Shown here one piece after another: positions 16,778 to 25,237 of a stretch of DNA of 64,000 nt. This DNA is from Streptomonospora sp. PA3 (GTDB taxonomy: Bacteria > Actinomycetota > Actinomycetes > Streptosporangiales > Streptosporangiaceae), in assembly GCF_009728995.1 (NCBI RefSeq), contig NZ_VTZW01000016.1, positions 516,421 through 580,420 on the forward strand, given 5' to 3'. The position numbers and the translations under genes are program-made. Position 1 is the first letter of the stretch. Each line of letters opens with the position of its first letter. Below the pieces are notes generated by a model that worked only from the letters and a program-made list of their open reading frames with translations, had not been told where the DNA came from and ran no database searches.

Positions 16778-17748
16778 GGTGCCGCCTCCCCGTTCCGTGC
16801 CGGGTCCATGAACGTATGGGCCAGCGAGCGGCAGGTCTCGGCCGCGTCGTCTTGGCCTTCGGCGGCCATGGTCTCGGCCTGCTTCAGGTGGAACCGGCGT
16901 AGCAGCTCCGGCACCTCTTCGGCGCCGATCCGACCGCGGGCCACGGACAACGCAGCGGCGCGGACGAACCCGTCCAGGTCGAGCTGGAGCATGCGCCAGT
17001 AGAAGGACTCGCCCATGCGCGCCCGACTCGCGGACCCCTCGGTGTCGCGCGCGACGCGGTAGCGGGCCACGACATCCTTCAGGAAGCCCAGTTCACCGCC
17101 TCCGGCCAGCATCCGCAGCCACGCGTGGGTGTCCTCGCTGGCGTGCCCGCTGGGAAACGGATGAGCGACCGCGACCGTTGTCCGAACGGCGACCGTGCTG
17201 GTCAGAGTCGTGTATCCGGTCGCGGTCGCGATCGGGATCCACGCGTCGGGCCCCTCGACGGGTCCCGCCGCGTGGGAGTCGACGATCTCCGCGACCGAGG
17301 GGGTGATGTCCCCGTACGGCACGGGTTCGCCGTTCTCGTCGACCACCTCGAACGCGGAGTAGACCATGTCGGTGGCCGGGCGGGTGTCGAAATGGCGGCG
17401 GGTCGCGCGCAGTCGGTCGGGGTCGGCCAGGTCGTCGGCGTCCTGGAACAGGATGAAGGGGGCTCCGCGTGCGGCCGCCCACTCCGTTCCGGTGTTGCGG
17501 CAGGCCCCCGGTCCCCGGTTGCCGGCGTGCCGCACCGCGTGCACCTTTCCGCCGGCCTGCTCGCGGACGGCCGCGAGCACCGGAGCGGTCTCCATCGGGG
17601 AGGCGTCGTCGACCACGATCGCCTCCCACTCCGGATCCGACTGCATGACCAGGCTCTCGACCGTCTGTTCGAGGAACCGGCACTGCCGCGGGTGGTCGGC
17701 GAAGAAGGGGATGACGAACACCGGGTGCGGCCGGGCGTGCTCAGCCAT
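16774..17748 (-). CDS. Family 2 glycosyltransferase
   Basis: The protein is 324 aa. ATG 17748 overlaps the upstream stop by 8 bases; longer frames upstream are not supported. The GT-A fold is clear: FVIPFFADHP at the start, DDAS at 47-50, the NRGPGACRNTG segment at 77-87 and the metal-binding DADD at 103-106. There are no membrane segments, so it acts in the cytosol on a nucleotide sugar. It implies a glycosylated intermediate or product, unusual for fosfomycin-type clusters. Acceptor and donor cannot be read from the sequence. Confidence 0.88.
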   Translation of the reverse strand: MAEHARPHPVFVIPFFADHPRQCRFLEQTVESLVMQSDPEWEAIVVDDASPMETAPVLAAVREQAGGKVHAVRHAGNRGPGACRNTGTEWAAARGAPFILFQDADDLADPDRLRATRRHFDTRPATDMVYSAFEVVDENGEPVPYGDITPSVAEIVDSHAAGPVEGPDAWIPIATATGYTTLTSTVAVRTTVAVAHPFPSGHASEDTHAWLRMLAGGGELGFLKDVVARYRVARDTEGSASRARMGESFYWRMLQLDLDGFVRAAALSVARGRIGAEEVPELLRRFHLKQAETMAAEGQDDAAETCRSLAHTFMDPARNGEAAP

Positions 17749-19996
17749 TGACCGCCTCCCCGCTCGCGCCCGACCGGCTTGCTCCGGCGTCCTGGCGGAC
17801 ATGTGCGGCGGGCGCGGAGAAACGGGGCTGAAGCTCCCGCCAGAACGCCTGGAACCAGCACAGAATGTCGCGCATGACGTGGTGGTTCTGCTGCGGTCTG
17901 AGTGCTCCAAGCTGGAAGAACATGACTCCTTCGCTCGGCGGCCCGATCAGTGTCAGCCTCGTCTCGACCGATCCGTCCGCACGGTAGGGGTGGAAGTCGG
18001 GCGTGAGGTCGAGGCCTCCGGGTTCGAACGCGGAGCCGTCGCGGGCGGGATTTCGCCACTTGCGCACCAGGCCGCGGCGGAGCATGTTCGGATACAGCGG
18101 ACGCCGATCGGTTTCGGGGTCGAAGGGGTGCACCTTCCCGTCGACGAGTACGTCGATCCGGTGCGCCGCTCCGGTCTGGGGCCCGACGACGGTCAGTCCC
18201 TCGGCGGTCTTCTCCACGCGCGCGCCGGGTCCGGTGCTGACGTCGACGACGCCCGCTTCGACGAGGGCCAGGATCTTCTCCATCACCTCCAGTGCCGCGC
18301 CGTTGGCAAGACGGTTGTGGTACCGCATATAGGTCCCCAGGAACTCCCGGTGGGACTCGGCCGTCAGGCCGCCGAAGTCGACCGCGTCCGCCAGCACCGG
18401 GCGCAGGTCGCGCCACACTCCGTCGGCGGCCGCCTTCGCCGGATTCAGCACGTTGCCCTGCTCCGCCCAGAGGTGGTCGCGCCGCATGAATGCGACCACG
18501 GCGGCGGCGTACCCGTCCGGGGAGGTACGTTCGCGCGGCGGGATCGGGGTGATCGTGTCCGTCCACGAGAATCGGTGGTCCGCGGGATCGACGGACTGGC
18601 CCCAGGGGCCGCTCCCCGCAGCGAACGGGTCGGCGGTGGGGCGGCCTGCGGAGACGTCGGCGATCCACCGGTCCGCCGCCTCGGAGCCGAGCACGACGGT
18701 GAGGAACCGCCCGGCGGCGTTGACGGCCGCCCGTCCGTGGCGCTGTAGTGCGTCGGGCCCGCGGTCGCGCAGCAGCGACTCGAGTTTCGGTCGGAAGCCG
18801 TCGAACACGGCGTTCATCGACTCCGCCAGGCATCGGGGGGAGGCGTCGGGGCGGACGGCGCCACCGCTGGCGACGAACTCCTCGAACACCGGCGCGACGG
18901 GGACGCAGGCGGCATCGGCCCACGCGGCTCCCAGCAAAGTCGCGTAGTGAAGATAGGCCATCTCCAGCAGCAGGACGGGGAACACCTGGGTCTCGAAGTC
19001 AAGCTGGTGCCGCATGCCCTGGCGGCCGACCGCCACGACGCAGCCGCCGTTCCTCCGCAGCCGCTCGATGGTCTCTTCGACGAGGAAGACGCCGCGGTGC
19101 TCCAGCCGAGCGGGGTCCCGCTCCTTGGCGTTGTAAGGCCGGGCGAACGTGAACAGCCCCGAGCCGCTGAAGGCCACGATGCGCCGGGGTTCCCGGCCCG
19201 AGGGCCGGTAGTCCAATCCGCCCGTGCTGCGGCGGTCGAAGGCCCCGCCGCGCCCTTCCGTGAGGTGGAGGATGACATCGATGGCTGTCAGGCCCATACC
19301 GCCGCAACCGGTGACACTGCCGGGCGGCACGACCGATTCGGGGAGTTCCCGCTCCAGCGGGTAGGCCGTGGGCACATAGGTGGAGCCGCTTTCACGGGCG
19401 TAATCCAGCAGCGCCCGCGTATCGGCGAAGCGGCTCGGGTCGTTGGCGGAGTGGCCGGTGACCAGGAGCACGCGGTCCGCGTGGTAGCGCTCCCCCGATG
19501 CGGTGACCAGGCGCAGTGAGCCGCCGGTGTCGTCGAGGTCGGTCACTTCGTCGTGGTGCAGGTGGAGTCGCACGCCCGGAGCGTTGCCGACGATGCGCGT
19601 GAACTCCTGGAACGCCTCCTGCAGCGCCAATCCGTGCATGAACCGCTTCGGCCAGTCCTCGGGTTCGAGGGAGAACCGTTCGTCGCCGGTTTCTTCGAAC
19701 CGCCGCCGGCACCAGCCGTGGAGTGTGTATCTCAGCCGCTCGTCGAGAAGCGGTCCCGCCTCCTGCACACTCTCGTCGGCGGCGAACGAGACCTGCCCGG
19801 CGATCCGGTTGAGGTAGCTGGTCTCCGGCTGGTCGGGGCTGTGGACCTCCCCCGCCCCGAAGAAGCCCGAGCTGTCGAAGACGCGCACCTCGAGCGACGG
19901 TGTCCAGTCGGCCGCCGACAAATGTGCGGCGAGGCGATCCATGACGTAGGTACAGCTCGGTCCCGCTCCGATGATCGCTAACCGCATTGGGGCCAC
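17741..19996 (-). CDS. FAD/NAD(P)-binding protein (NAD_binding_9 type), 751 aa
   Basis: The start is GTG 19996, about 9-10 bases after AGGAAGG; ATG 19987 three codons on is possible. The N-terminus LAIIGAGPSCTYV is a Rossmann dinucleotide motif. A second glycine-rich region (TGCGGMGLTAIDVI, about 265-278) and LLVTGHSAND (about 168-177) follow the pattern of the large FAD/NAD(P)-binding family PF13454. A rare TTA codon (19979-19981) lies just after the ATG. The family is poorly characterised; members resemble flavin N-hydroxylases and redox regulators. It sits second behind the transaminase, suggesting a redox tailoring step. Function is not assigned. Confidence 0.75.
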   Translation of the reverse strand: MAPMRLAIIGAGPSCTYVMDRLAAHLSAADWTPSLEVRVFDSSGFFGAGEVHSPDQPETSYLNRIAGQVSFAADESVQEAGPLLDERLRYTLHGWCRRRFEETGDERFSLEPEDWPKRFMHGLALQEAFQEFTRIVGNAPGVRLHLHHDEVTDLDDTGGSLRLVTASGERYHADRVLLVTGHSANDPSRFADTRALLDYARESGSTYVPTAYPLERELPESVVPPGSVTGCGGMGLTAIDVILHLTEGRGGAFDRRSTGGLDYRPSGREPRRIVAFSGSGLFTFARPYNAKERDPARLEHRGVFLVEETIERLRRNGGCVVAVGRQGMRHQLDFETQVFPVLLLEMAYLHYATLLGAAWADAACVPVAPVFEEFVASGGAVRPDASPRCLAESMNAVFDGFRPKLESLLRDRGPDALQRHGRAAVNAAGRFLTVVLGSEAADRWIADVSAGRPTADPFAAGSGPWGQSVDPADHRFSWTDTITPIPPRERTSPDGYAAAVVAFMRRDHLWAEQGNVLNPAKAAADGVWRDLRPVLADAVDFGGLTAESHREFLGTYMRYHNRLANGAALEVMEKILALVEAGVVDVSTGPGARVEKTAEGLTVVGPQTGAAHRIDVLVDGKVHPFDPETDRRPLYPNMLRRGLVRKWRNPARDGSAFEPGGLDLTPDFHPYRADGSVETRLTLIGPPSEGVMFFQLGALRPQQNHHVMRDILCWFQAFWRELQPRFSAPAAHVRQDAGASRSGASGEAVNG

Positions 19997-20153
19997 GCGG
20001 ATCCATCCTTCCTGGGGTCGTGTGGGGGCTCTCGGCGACCGCCTGTTCCCGGGGCGCGCCCTGGGCCTGCCGGCCGCCCCGTGAGTGCACCGCATGGAGG
20101 GTCCTGGGAGCGGCGGTCCACTCCCGTCGGCGGGTATCGGCCGCCGACCGGGA

Positions 20154-21275
20154 TCACCGAGCTCCCTCCCCGAGAACCCGGTCGAGCGCCGACAAGAACT
20201 CATCGATGTCGGTTTCGTCGAGCCGGCCCATCGTGGCGACGCGGAATACGTCGGGAAGCCGGTCCTGGCACGCGTAGATCACGAAACCCTCGGCTTTGAG
20301 CGCGTCGTGAAGCGACGTGTAGGTGAACCCGTCGGGCACGTGGACGTTGGTGACTGCGCGGCACATGTGCTCCTCAGGCAGCAGGAAGCGCAGGCCCCGC
20401 TCCCTCAGCCCCGTCCGCAGCGCTTCCGCCAGACGCCCGTAGCGCTTCGCGCGGCCGGCCGTGCCTTCGGCGAGCGCCAGGTCCAGCGCACGGTCGAAGG
20501 CGTAGAGGATCTGCACGGCCGGAGTGAACAGGGGCGCGTTCGCCTTGTCCTGCGCTGCGTAGTGCCCGTACAGGTCCAGATACAGCGTTGCCGGGGAGCG
20601 GTCGGCCAGCCTTTCGAATGCGGCGTGCGAAGCGCAGACGAAACTCATGCCGGGAAAACCCTCCAGGCACTTGTTGGCCGTGCCTACGCACCAGTCGACC
20701 CCGTGCGATTCCAGGCCGAATTCCTCGGCACCCAGGCTGCTGATGGCGTCGACCGCAAGTTCGCATCCGTGGCGCTCGGCGATCTCACCGACCTCGCGCA
20801 GCGGGTTCAGCATTCCGGTGCTGGTCTCGTGGTGGACCATGCCCACATGGGTGAATCCGGGATTCCCCGCCAGGACCTCGTCGATCCGCGCAAGATCGAA
20901 GGGAACGGTCCAGCCGAACTCCAGACGCTCGTGGCGGACGCCGTGGACGTCGACGATCCGTTGGAGGCGCTGTCCGTAGTTTCCGTTGTCGAGAATGAGT
21001 ATCTTGCCCTCGGGCGGGACGATCGACGCGAAGGCCGCTTCCAGCGCCGCGGTTCCGGATCCGGTCAGCAGGACGCTCGTGTGCCGCTCGGTTCCTTCGC
21101 ACAACCGTGTCACCTTCGCGCGGACCGCGTTCATCAGTGCGGCGGCCTCGTCCTCCCGATGGCACACATCGGGATAGCTCAGAGCGGCCCGCACGCGCTC
21201 ATCGGTCATGACGGGTCCCGGATTGAGCAGCGTCAAGCGGGGCGGTGGCAGGCTGGGGCCACTGGAATCCGCCAT
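20154..21275 (-). CDS. Class V aminotransferase, 2-aminoethylphosphonate transaminase-like
   Basis: The protein is 373 aa from ATG 21275 with GGAAGG/GGGAG upstream, 26 bases behind pepM. It has the PhnW/alanine-glyoxylate aminotransferase layout: LNPGPVMTDERV (17-28), TGSGTAALEA (71-80), Asp176 in AVDAISS for the PLP ring, and PLP Lys202 in ANKCLEG. PhnW works on phosphonoacetaldehyde, but no phosphonopyruvate decarboxylase is present to make it. Transamination of phosphonopyruvate to phosphonoalanine, or of the C3 aldehyde made by the ArgC-like enzyme to an amino alcohol, is therefore more likely. Confidence 0.88.
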   Translation of the reverse strand: MADSSGPSLPPPRLTLLNPGPVMTDERVRAALSYPDVCHREDEAAALMNAVRAKVTRLCEGTERHTSVLLTGSGTAALEAAFASIVPPEGKILILDNGNYGQRLQRIVDVHGVRHERLEFGWTVPFDLARIDEVLAGNPGFTHVGMVHHETSTGMLNPLREVGEIAERHGCELAVDAISSLGAEEFGLESHGVDWCVGTANKCLEGFPGMSFVCASHAAFERLADRSPATLYLDLYGHYAAQDKANAPLFTPAVQILYAFDRALDLALAEGTAGRAKRYGRLAEALRTGLRERGLRFLLPEEHMCRAVTNVHVPDGFTYTSLHDALKAEGFVIYACQDRLPDVFRVATMGRLDETDIDEFLSALDRVLGEGAR

Positions 21276-21301
21276 CTCCCATCCTTCCGGACTCGGCGGA
21301 G

Positions 21302-22246
21302 TCACTGGATCGCTTCCGCGAAGCTCGCCCGGCCGGTACCGGGGGACTCCGCTCCGCGGAGTTCCATCACCTTCTTGTTGAACCAGGACTCGGTGATCTC
21401 GATTTCTGCAGTCCGGGTCAGTTCGAACACCTCGTGGACACTGCTGATCTCGGGTTCGATCGGGAGGCTGGTGCCGTTCTTCTGGATCGAATTCAGCGCT
21501 TCGTCCATCGCGTGAATCGATGCCCTCAACGTCTGGTTCGCGTAGATCACGCCGCTGATTCCGGCGTTCTTGAGCTCGTCGATGGTGATGTCCGGGTAGG
21601 TCGTCGGAACGACGAGGACCGGGACCCGTCCCCCGCGCGATCGCCACAGCTCGGCGAACTCCGTGACCTGGTCCGCCGTCTTGGCCTTGGAGTGGACGAG
21701 AATCGCGTCCGCGCCGGCAGCTGTGTAGCGGCAGGCACGGTCGAAGGCGTCGTCGACTCCCACGCCGGCGATCAGGGACTCCAGCCGCGCGATCACCGTG
21801 AAATCCGGGTCCTCCGAGGCCTCTTTGACCATCGCGATCCGAGCGGCGAACTCGTAGCGATCGGCAAGCCGGTGCCCGTCCCGGAAGCTGTTGCGCTTGG
21901 GGTACTCCTTGTCCTCGATACACACCGCGGAGATACCTGCGGCCTCGTATTCGCGCACCATACGGCGGGCGTTGTTGATGTCGCCGAACCCGGTGTCGCA
22001 ATCGCTGATGACCGGAAGCCCGCAAGTCCGGTTCACCACGGAGGCCGACTGCAGCATTTCGGTCATCGTAAGAATGCTGGCGTCCGGCACACCCCAGGCC
22101 GTCGAAATGCCGAGCCCGGATGCCCACAACGCGTCGAATCCGCGCCGCTCCGCCAGCAACCCGCCGATGGAGTCGTTCACCCCGACGATCCGCGTGACCT
22201 CGTCACTGTTCAGCAGCTCGCGAAATACCGAATTTTTATTAGGCAA
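21302..22246 (-). CDS. pepM: Phosphoenolpyruvate phosphonomutase
   Basis: The protein is 314 aa from TTG 22246, supported by AGGAGG 7 bases upstream; the GTG inside that site leads straight to a stop. PepM rearranges phosphoenolpyruvate to phosphonopyruvate, the entry to nearly all natural phosphonates. The diagnostic EDKxxxxxNS motif reads EDKEYPKRNS at 111-120, and the metal-binding DCDTGFGD is at 82-89. Unlike Fom1 it has no N-terminal cytidylyltransferase domain. It is the first gene of the long minus-strand operon. The equilibrium strongly favours phosphoenolpyruvate, so a pulling step is needed; the divergent dehydrogenase is the best candidate. Confidence 0.97.
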   Translation of the reverse strand: MPNKNSVFRELLNSDEVTRIVGVNDSIGGLLAERRGFDALWASGLGISTAWGVPDASILTMTEMLQSASVVNRTCGLPVISDCDTGFGDINNARRMVREYEAAGISAVCIEDKEYPKRNSFRDGHRLADRYEFAARIAMVKEASEDPDFTVIARLESLIAGVGVDDAFDRACRYTAAGADAILVHSKAKTADQVTEFAELWRSRGGRVPVLVVPTTYPDITIDELKNAGISGVIYANQTLRASIHAMDEALNSIQKNGTSLPIEPEISSVHEVFELTRTAEIEITESWFNKKVMELRGAESPGTGRASFAEAIQ

Positions 22247-22917
22247 CCTTCACCCTCCTGTCAACCGAGCTCGTCCTCAGGTTGCTTCCAGCGCAGGTGC
22301 CGCGGCCTTTTAGGCGCACACCCCGCGCGATCCGGCCGCCCTCCGGCGGATCAAAAGGACCCCCTGCGCCGCACCGCCGCCACTCTCCACACTCCTTCAC
22401 CAGCACGTTTCTCCCGATGCCGGGACCCTGCAGCCTTACGCCGGCGGCAACGTTCTCCAAGATTCCTGGGAGCGCTCCCAGGACGTGCGCAGAAGCCAGA
22501 CTCAGGCACGCTCAAGCCAATGTCAAGCACTCGCCATCCGATTGGAGTTAGCCGGAAGTTCGCACGCCAGACACTTCCCCAGGGAAGCATTCGTCCTGGT
22601 CGTCGCGAGATACGGGCCCCCGACTCCGAAATCCGGCGATCTTGCCGGCGATCTCCCGGCTTCGCACTCCCGGAAGATCAATATCTTCCTGAACACCACA
22701 TACAGCAGAGAACGAAAAACATCCCACCCCTGCCGCCCCGCTCCACTCCGAGCACGGTGGCCGCATCCGGACATTGCCAACTTCATTTTTCCGTTGTTAC
22801 TGTCGCCGACGGCTTCCCGCATTCGCCTGCGCACCTCCCCTGCCGCTGCCTGGATTTCACGGAGACTTCCAGACGAAACGGGCCTGGAAAATCCTGACAA
22901 CTCGGAGAGGAATCGAC
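22247..22917. promoter_or_regulatory. Divergent pepM / dehydrogenase promoter region
   Basis: These 671 bases separate the two arms of the cluster. They contain a perfect CelR/CebR operator at 22465-22482. A TTGACA (22521-22526, minus strand) could be the -35 of the pepM operon with a poor -10 near 22498-22503, which would put the operator just downstream of the transcription start. A 10-bp direct repeat CCGGCGATCT occurs at 22633-22642 and 22645-22654. The segment around 22780-22800 is AT-rich and may serve the rightward genes. A frame crossing 22485-22952 has no protein character. Confidence 0.6.
22465..22482. promoter_or_regulatory. CelR/CebR-type operator (perfect palindrome)
   Basis: CCTGGGAGCGCTCCCAGG is a perfect 18-bp palindrome. 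Its inner 14 bases TGGGAGCGCTCCCA (22467-22480) equal the operator described for the LacI-family cellulose-utilisation repressors CelR (Thermobifida) and CebR (Streptomyces), which release DNA on binding cellobiose or cellotriose. No cellulase or sugar-uptake gene lies near, so the site most likely places the phosphonate cluster under this regulator. Confidence 0.85.
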
Positions 22918-23943
22918 GTGGCGCATCCACTAGAGGCCGCCGGCAGCGGTGACACGGCCGGCGCGGAATCCGGCCTCCGGGCGGGGCCGGGCCGACCGCG
23001 GAGGGCGCGCGTGGTCGTGGCCGATCCACTGGATCCGGCGGCCCTGGCTGAACTGAGCCGCACCTACGACCTCGTCGATCGCCCCGGGTGCTCTCAGCCG
23101 GAATTGCAGACCCTGGTCCAGGAGGCCGAGGTGCTCGTGGTCCGCAGCGGCGTGCAGGTCACCGCCGAGATCATCGCGGCCGCGCCGCGGTTGCGCGTGC
23201 TCGCCCGGGCGGGATCGGGGCTGGACAACATCGATCTCGCCGCCGCGGCCGATGCCGGGGTAACCGTCTTCAACGTGCCCGGCGCTTCGGCGGGCGCGGT
23301 CGCCGAACTCGGGCTGGGGATGCTCATGGGTCTCATGCGCCAGATCCCCTCGGCCGACCGCGGGATGCGCTCCGGCCGGTGGCAGAAAAGGGCGCTGACG
23401 GGCAGGGAGGTCGCGGGCTCCGCGATCGGCGTCGTCGGCCTCGGACGGATCGGTATGCGGTTCGCCGAACTCGCGCTCCGCTTGGACGCACGCGTGCGCG
23501 CCACGGTGCGCCGGTCCGCGCCCGAACGCGCACGGGAGCTGGGTGAGCAGGGAATCGACCTGGTCTCCCTCGAGGAGCTGCTGGCGGAGTCGGACGCGGT
23601 CTGCCTCGCCGTGCCCCTGACCGCGGAGACCCGGGAACTGGTCGGCGGAGCGGAGCTCAGGCTCATGGGCGGATCCGCCTACCTCGTCAACGTCTCCCGG
23701 GGTGGTGTCGTGGACGAGCGCGCCCTGTTCGACGCGCTCGCGGCGGGGACCATCGCCGGTGCCGCCCTCGATGTGCACCAGCGGGAGGGCGGGACGACCC
23801 CCCTTGCCCAGCTGGAGAACGTGGTCCTGACTCCGCATATCGGGGCGATGACGCATGAGGCCCAGCAGCGCATCGGCAGAACCGTCGTCGACTTCATCGG
23901 CCGCGCGCTCGACGGTCGGCCGATACCCACGCGCCTGTGCTGA
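22918..23943 (+). CDS. D-2-hydroxyacid dehydrogenase, probable phosphonopyruvate reductase
   Basis: The protein is 341 aa from GTG 22918 with GGAGAGG upstream. It belongs to the 3-phosphoglycerate dehydrogenase-like family: VVGLGRIGMR (164-169 is GLGRIG), catalytic Arg251 (NVSRGG), Glu280 and His297 (TPHIGA). It has no ACT regulatory domain, so it is not full serine-pathway SerA. It is divergent from pepM and first in the rightward arm. Reduction of phosphonopyruvate to phosphonolactate is a known way to drive PepM forward (VlpB-type enzymes). No decarboxylase is present to compete, so this is my preferred role. Confidence 0.88.
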   Translation: MAHPLEAAGSGDTAGAESGLRAGPGRPRRARVVVADPLDPAALAELSRTYDLVDRPGCSQPELQTLVQEAEVLVVRSGVQVTAEIIAAAPRLRVLARAGSGLDNIDLAAAADAGVTVFNVPGASAGAVAELGLGMLMGLMRQIPSADRGMRSGRWQKRALTGREVAGSAIGVVGLGRIGMRFAELALRLDARVRATVRRSAPERARELGEQGIDLVSLEELLAESDAVCLAVPLTAETRELVGGAELRLMGGSAYLVNVSRGGVVDERALFDALAAGTIAGAALDVHQREGGTTPLAQLENVVLTPHIGAMTHEAQQRIGRTVVDFIGRALDGRPIPTRLC

Positions 23944-24017
23944 AGCACCGTTGGTCAGCGGCGCCGCGCCCCGGAGGCGGTGCGCGGCGTGTCCGCATCC
24001 GGCCGTTAGGAGAGTTC

Positions 24018-25136
24018 ATGGACTTCGACTTCCACATACCGACTCGGATTCACTTCGGCAGCGGACGCCTCGCCGAAATAGGCGGACTCGCTTCGCGGCT
24101 GGGCCGAAAGGCCCTCGTCGTCAGCGGGCGTACCGCGATGCGGCGTGCGGGGGTGCTCGATCGGATCGCCGCGTCCCTCTCTGCGGCCGGAGTCGAGTCG
24201 GTGTTCTACGGAGAGGTCTCCCCGGATCCGCTCGCCGAGGAAGCGGACGCTGCGGCGGCACAGGCGCGTGATGAGGGATGCGACGTCGTCATCGGCGTGG
24301 GCGGTGGGAGCGCCATCGACGGCGCGAAGGCCGCAGCCGTGGGCGTGGTCGCCGGACCCGTCGGTCCGCTGGTCGGTACCGGGGTGCCGGACACACTGCG
24401 CGCCCTGCCGCTGATCGCGGTGCCCACCACCGCCGGCAGCGGTTCGGAGGTCACCAAGGGCGCGATCCTCACCGACGCGTCCCGCGACTTCAAATCGGGG
24501 ATCCGCGGGCACGCGCTCTTCCCGGCGGACGCCCTCATCGATCCAGAGCTCACCGCCACCCTGCCGACCGAGGTCGCGGTGGAGACGGGGTTCGACACGT
24601 TCTGCCACGCGGTGGAGGGGTACCTCGCGTGCGGTACCGGACCCGTCAACGCGCCGCTGGCGCGGGAGGCCGTCGGAATCGTCGCGGAGTCGCTGCCCGC
24701 CATCGCCGCAGGCGCGAGCACACCGGCGCTTCGGGAGCGCATGGCGTATGCGGCTCTCCTGGGCGGGATCAACGTCGCGACCGCGAGCACCTGCTTGCCG
24801 CACCGCCTTCAGCAGGCCATGCCCCGGCTCCACGGCCGCCGGCTCTCGCACGGGCGCGGGCTGGCCGTGCTGTATCCCGCGTGGCTGCGTCTGATCGAAC
24901 CGCATCGAAAGACGCGGTTGCGCGAACTCGCCGAGTGCATCGGCGCCACCGACTTCCGGTCGGGAGTGCTGGACCTGCTCGACCGGACCGGTTTGCGGAG
25001 CAGTCTGGCCGACTGGGGGTTCGCTCCGGACGACCTCGCCGCCTGCGAAGCGCGGGTCAGCGGAAACGTCGCCAACGATCCGACCCCCGACACGGGAGAA
25101 GCCGAGGTCCGCGCGATCTACGCGGGGTCTCTGTGA
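24018..25136 (+). CDS. Iron-containing (group III) alcohol dehydrogenase
   Basis: The protein is 372 aa from ATG 24018 with TAGGAG upstream, 74 bases after the dehydrogenase. It has GVGGGSAIDGAK (about 94-105), PTTAGSGSE (about 137-145) and the metal-ligand series in GFDTFCHAVEG, CLPHRLQQ and LSHGRG. Relatives FomC, PhpC and DhpG reduce phosphonoacetaldehyde to 2-hydroxyethylphosphonate in other clusters. Here no decarboxylase makes phosphonoacetaldehyde, so the likely substrate is 3-phosphonolactaldehyde from the ArgC-like enzyme, giving 2,3-dihydroxypropylphosphonate. Confidence 0.9.
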   Translation: MDFDFHIPTRIHFGSGRLAEIGGLASRLGRKALVVSGRTAMRRAGVLDRIAASLSAAGVESVFYGEVSPDPLAEEADAAAAQARDEGCDVVIGVGGGSAIDGAKAAAVGVVAGPVGPLVGTGVPDTLRALPLIAVPTTAGSGSEVTKGAILTDASRDFKSGIRGHALFPADALIDPELTATLPTEVAVETGFDTFCHAVEGYLACGTGPVNAPLAREAVGIVAESLPAIAAGASTPALRERMAYAALLGGINVATASTCLPHRLQQAMPRLHGRRLSHGRGLAVLYPAWLRLIEPHRKTRLRELAECIGATDFRSGVLDLLDRTGLRSSLADWGFAPDDLAACEARVSGNVANDPTPDTGEAEVRAIYAGSL

Positions 25137-25171
25137 TCGGCCCCGCGATCCGCACTGCCGCGGTCCGCACT

Positions 25172-25211
25172 CCGCGGTCGCCCCGCCGGCGCGCACTGCT
25201 CGCGACCGCGG
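25172..25211. terminator. Hairpin between converging genes
   Basis: CCGCGGTCGC (25172-25181) and GCGACCGCGG (25202-25211) form a perfect 10-bp inverted repeat with a 20-base loop, between the iron alcohol dehydrogenase and the oppositely oriented mycothiol-dependent enzyme. It probably stops both transcripts. Confidence 0.6.
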
Positions 25212-25237
25212 GCCCCGACACGTTCGGGGGACCCGGC

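Noticed and set aside
22633-22654. Tandem direct repeat CCGGCGATCT as a regulator site
   Set aside because: Only two copies with a 12-base period and no second occurrence elsewhere; too little to call a site.
22485-22952. Small gene in the divergent pepM region
   Set aside because: No ribosome site and no protein-like composition; it overlaps the real start of the dehydrogenase in another frame.
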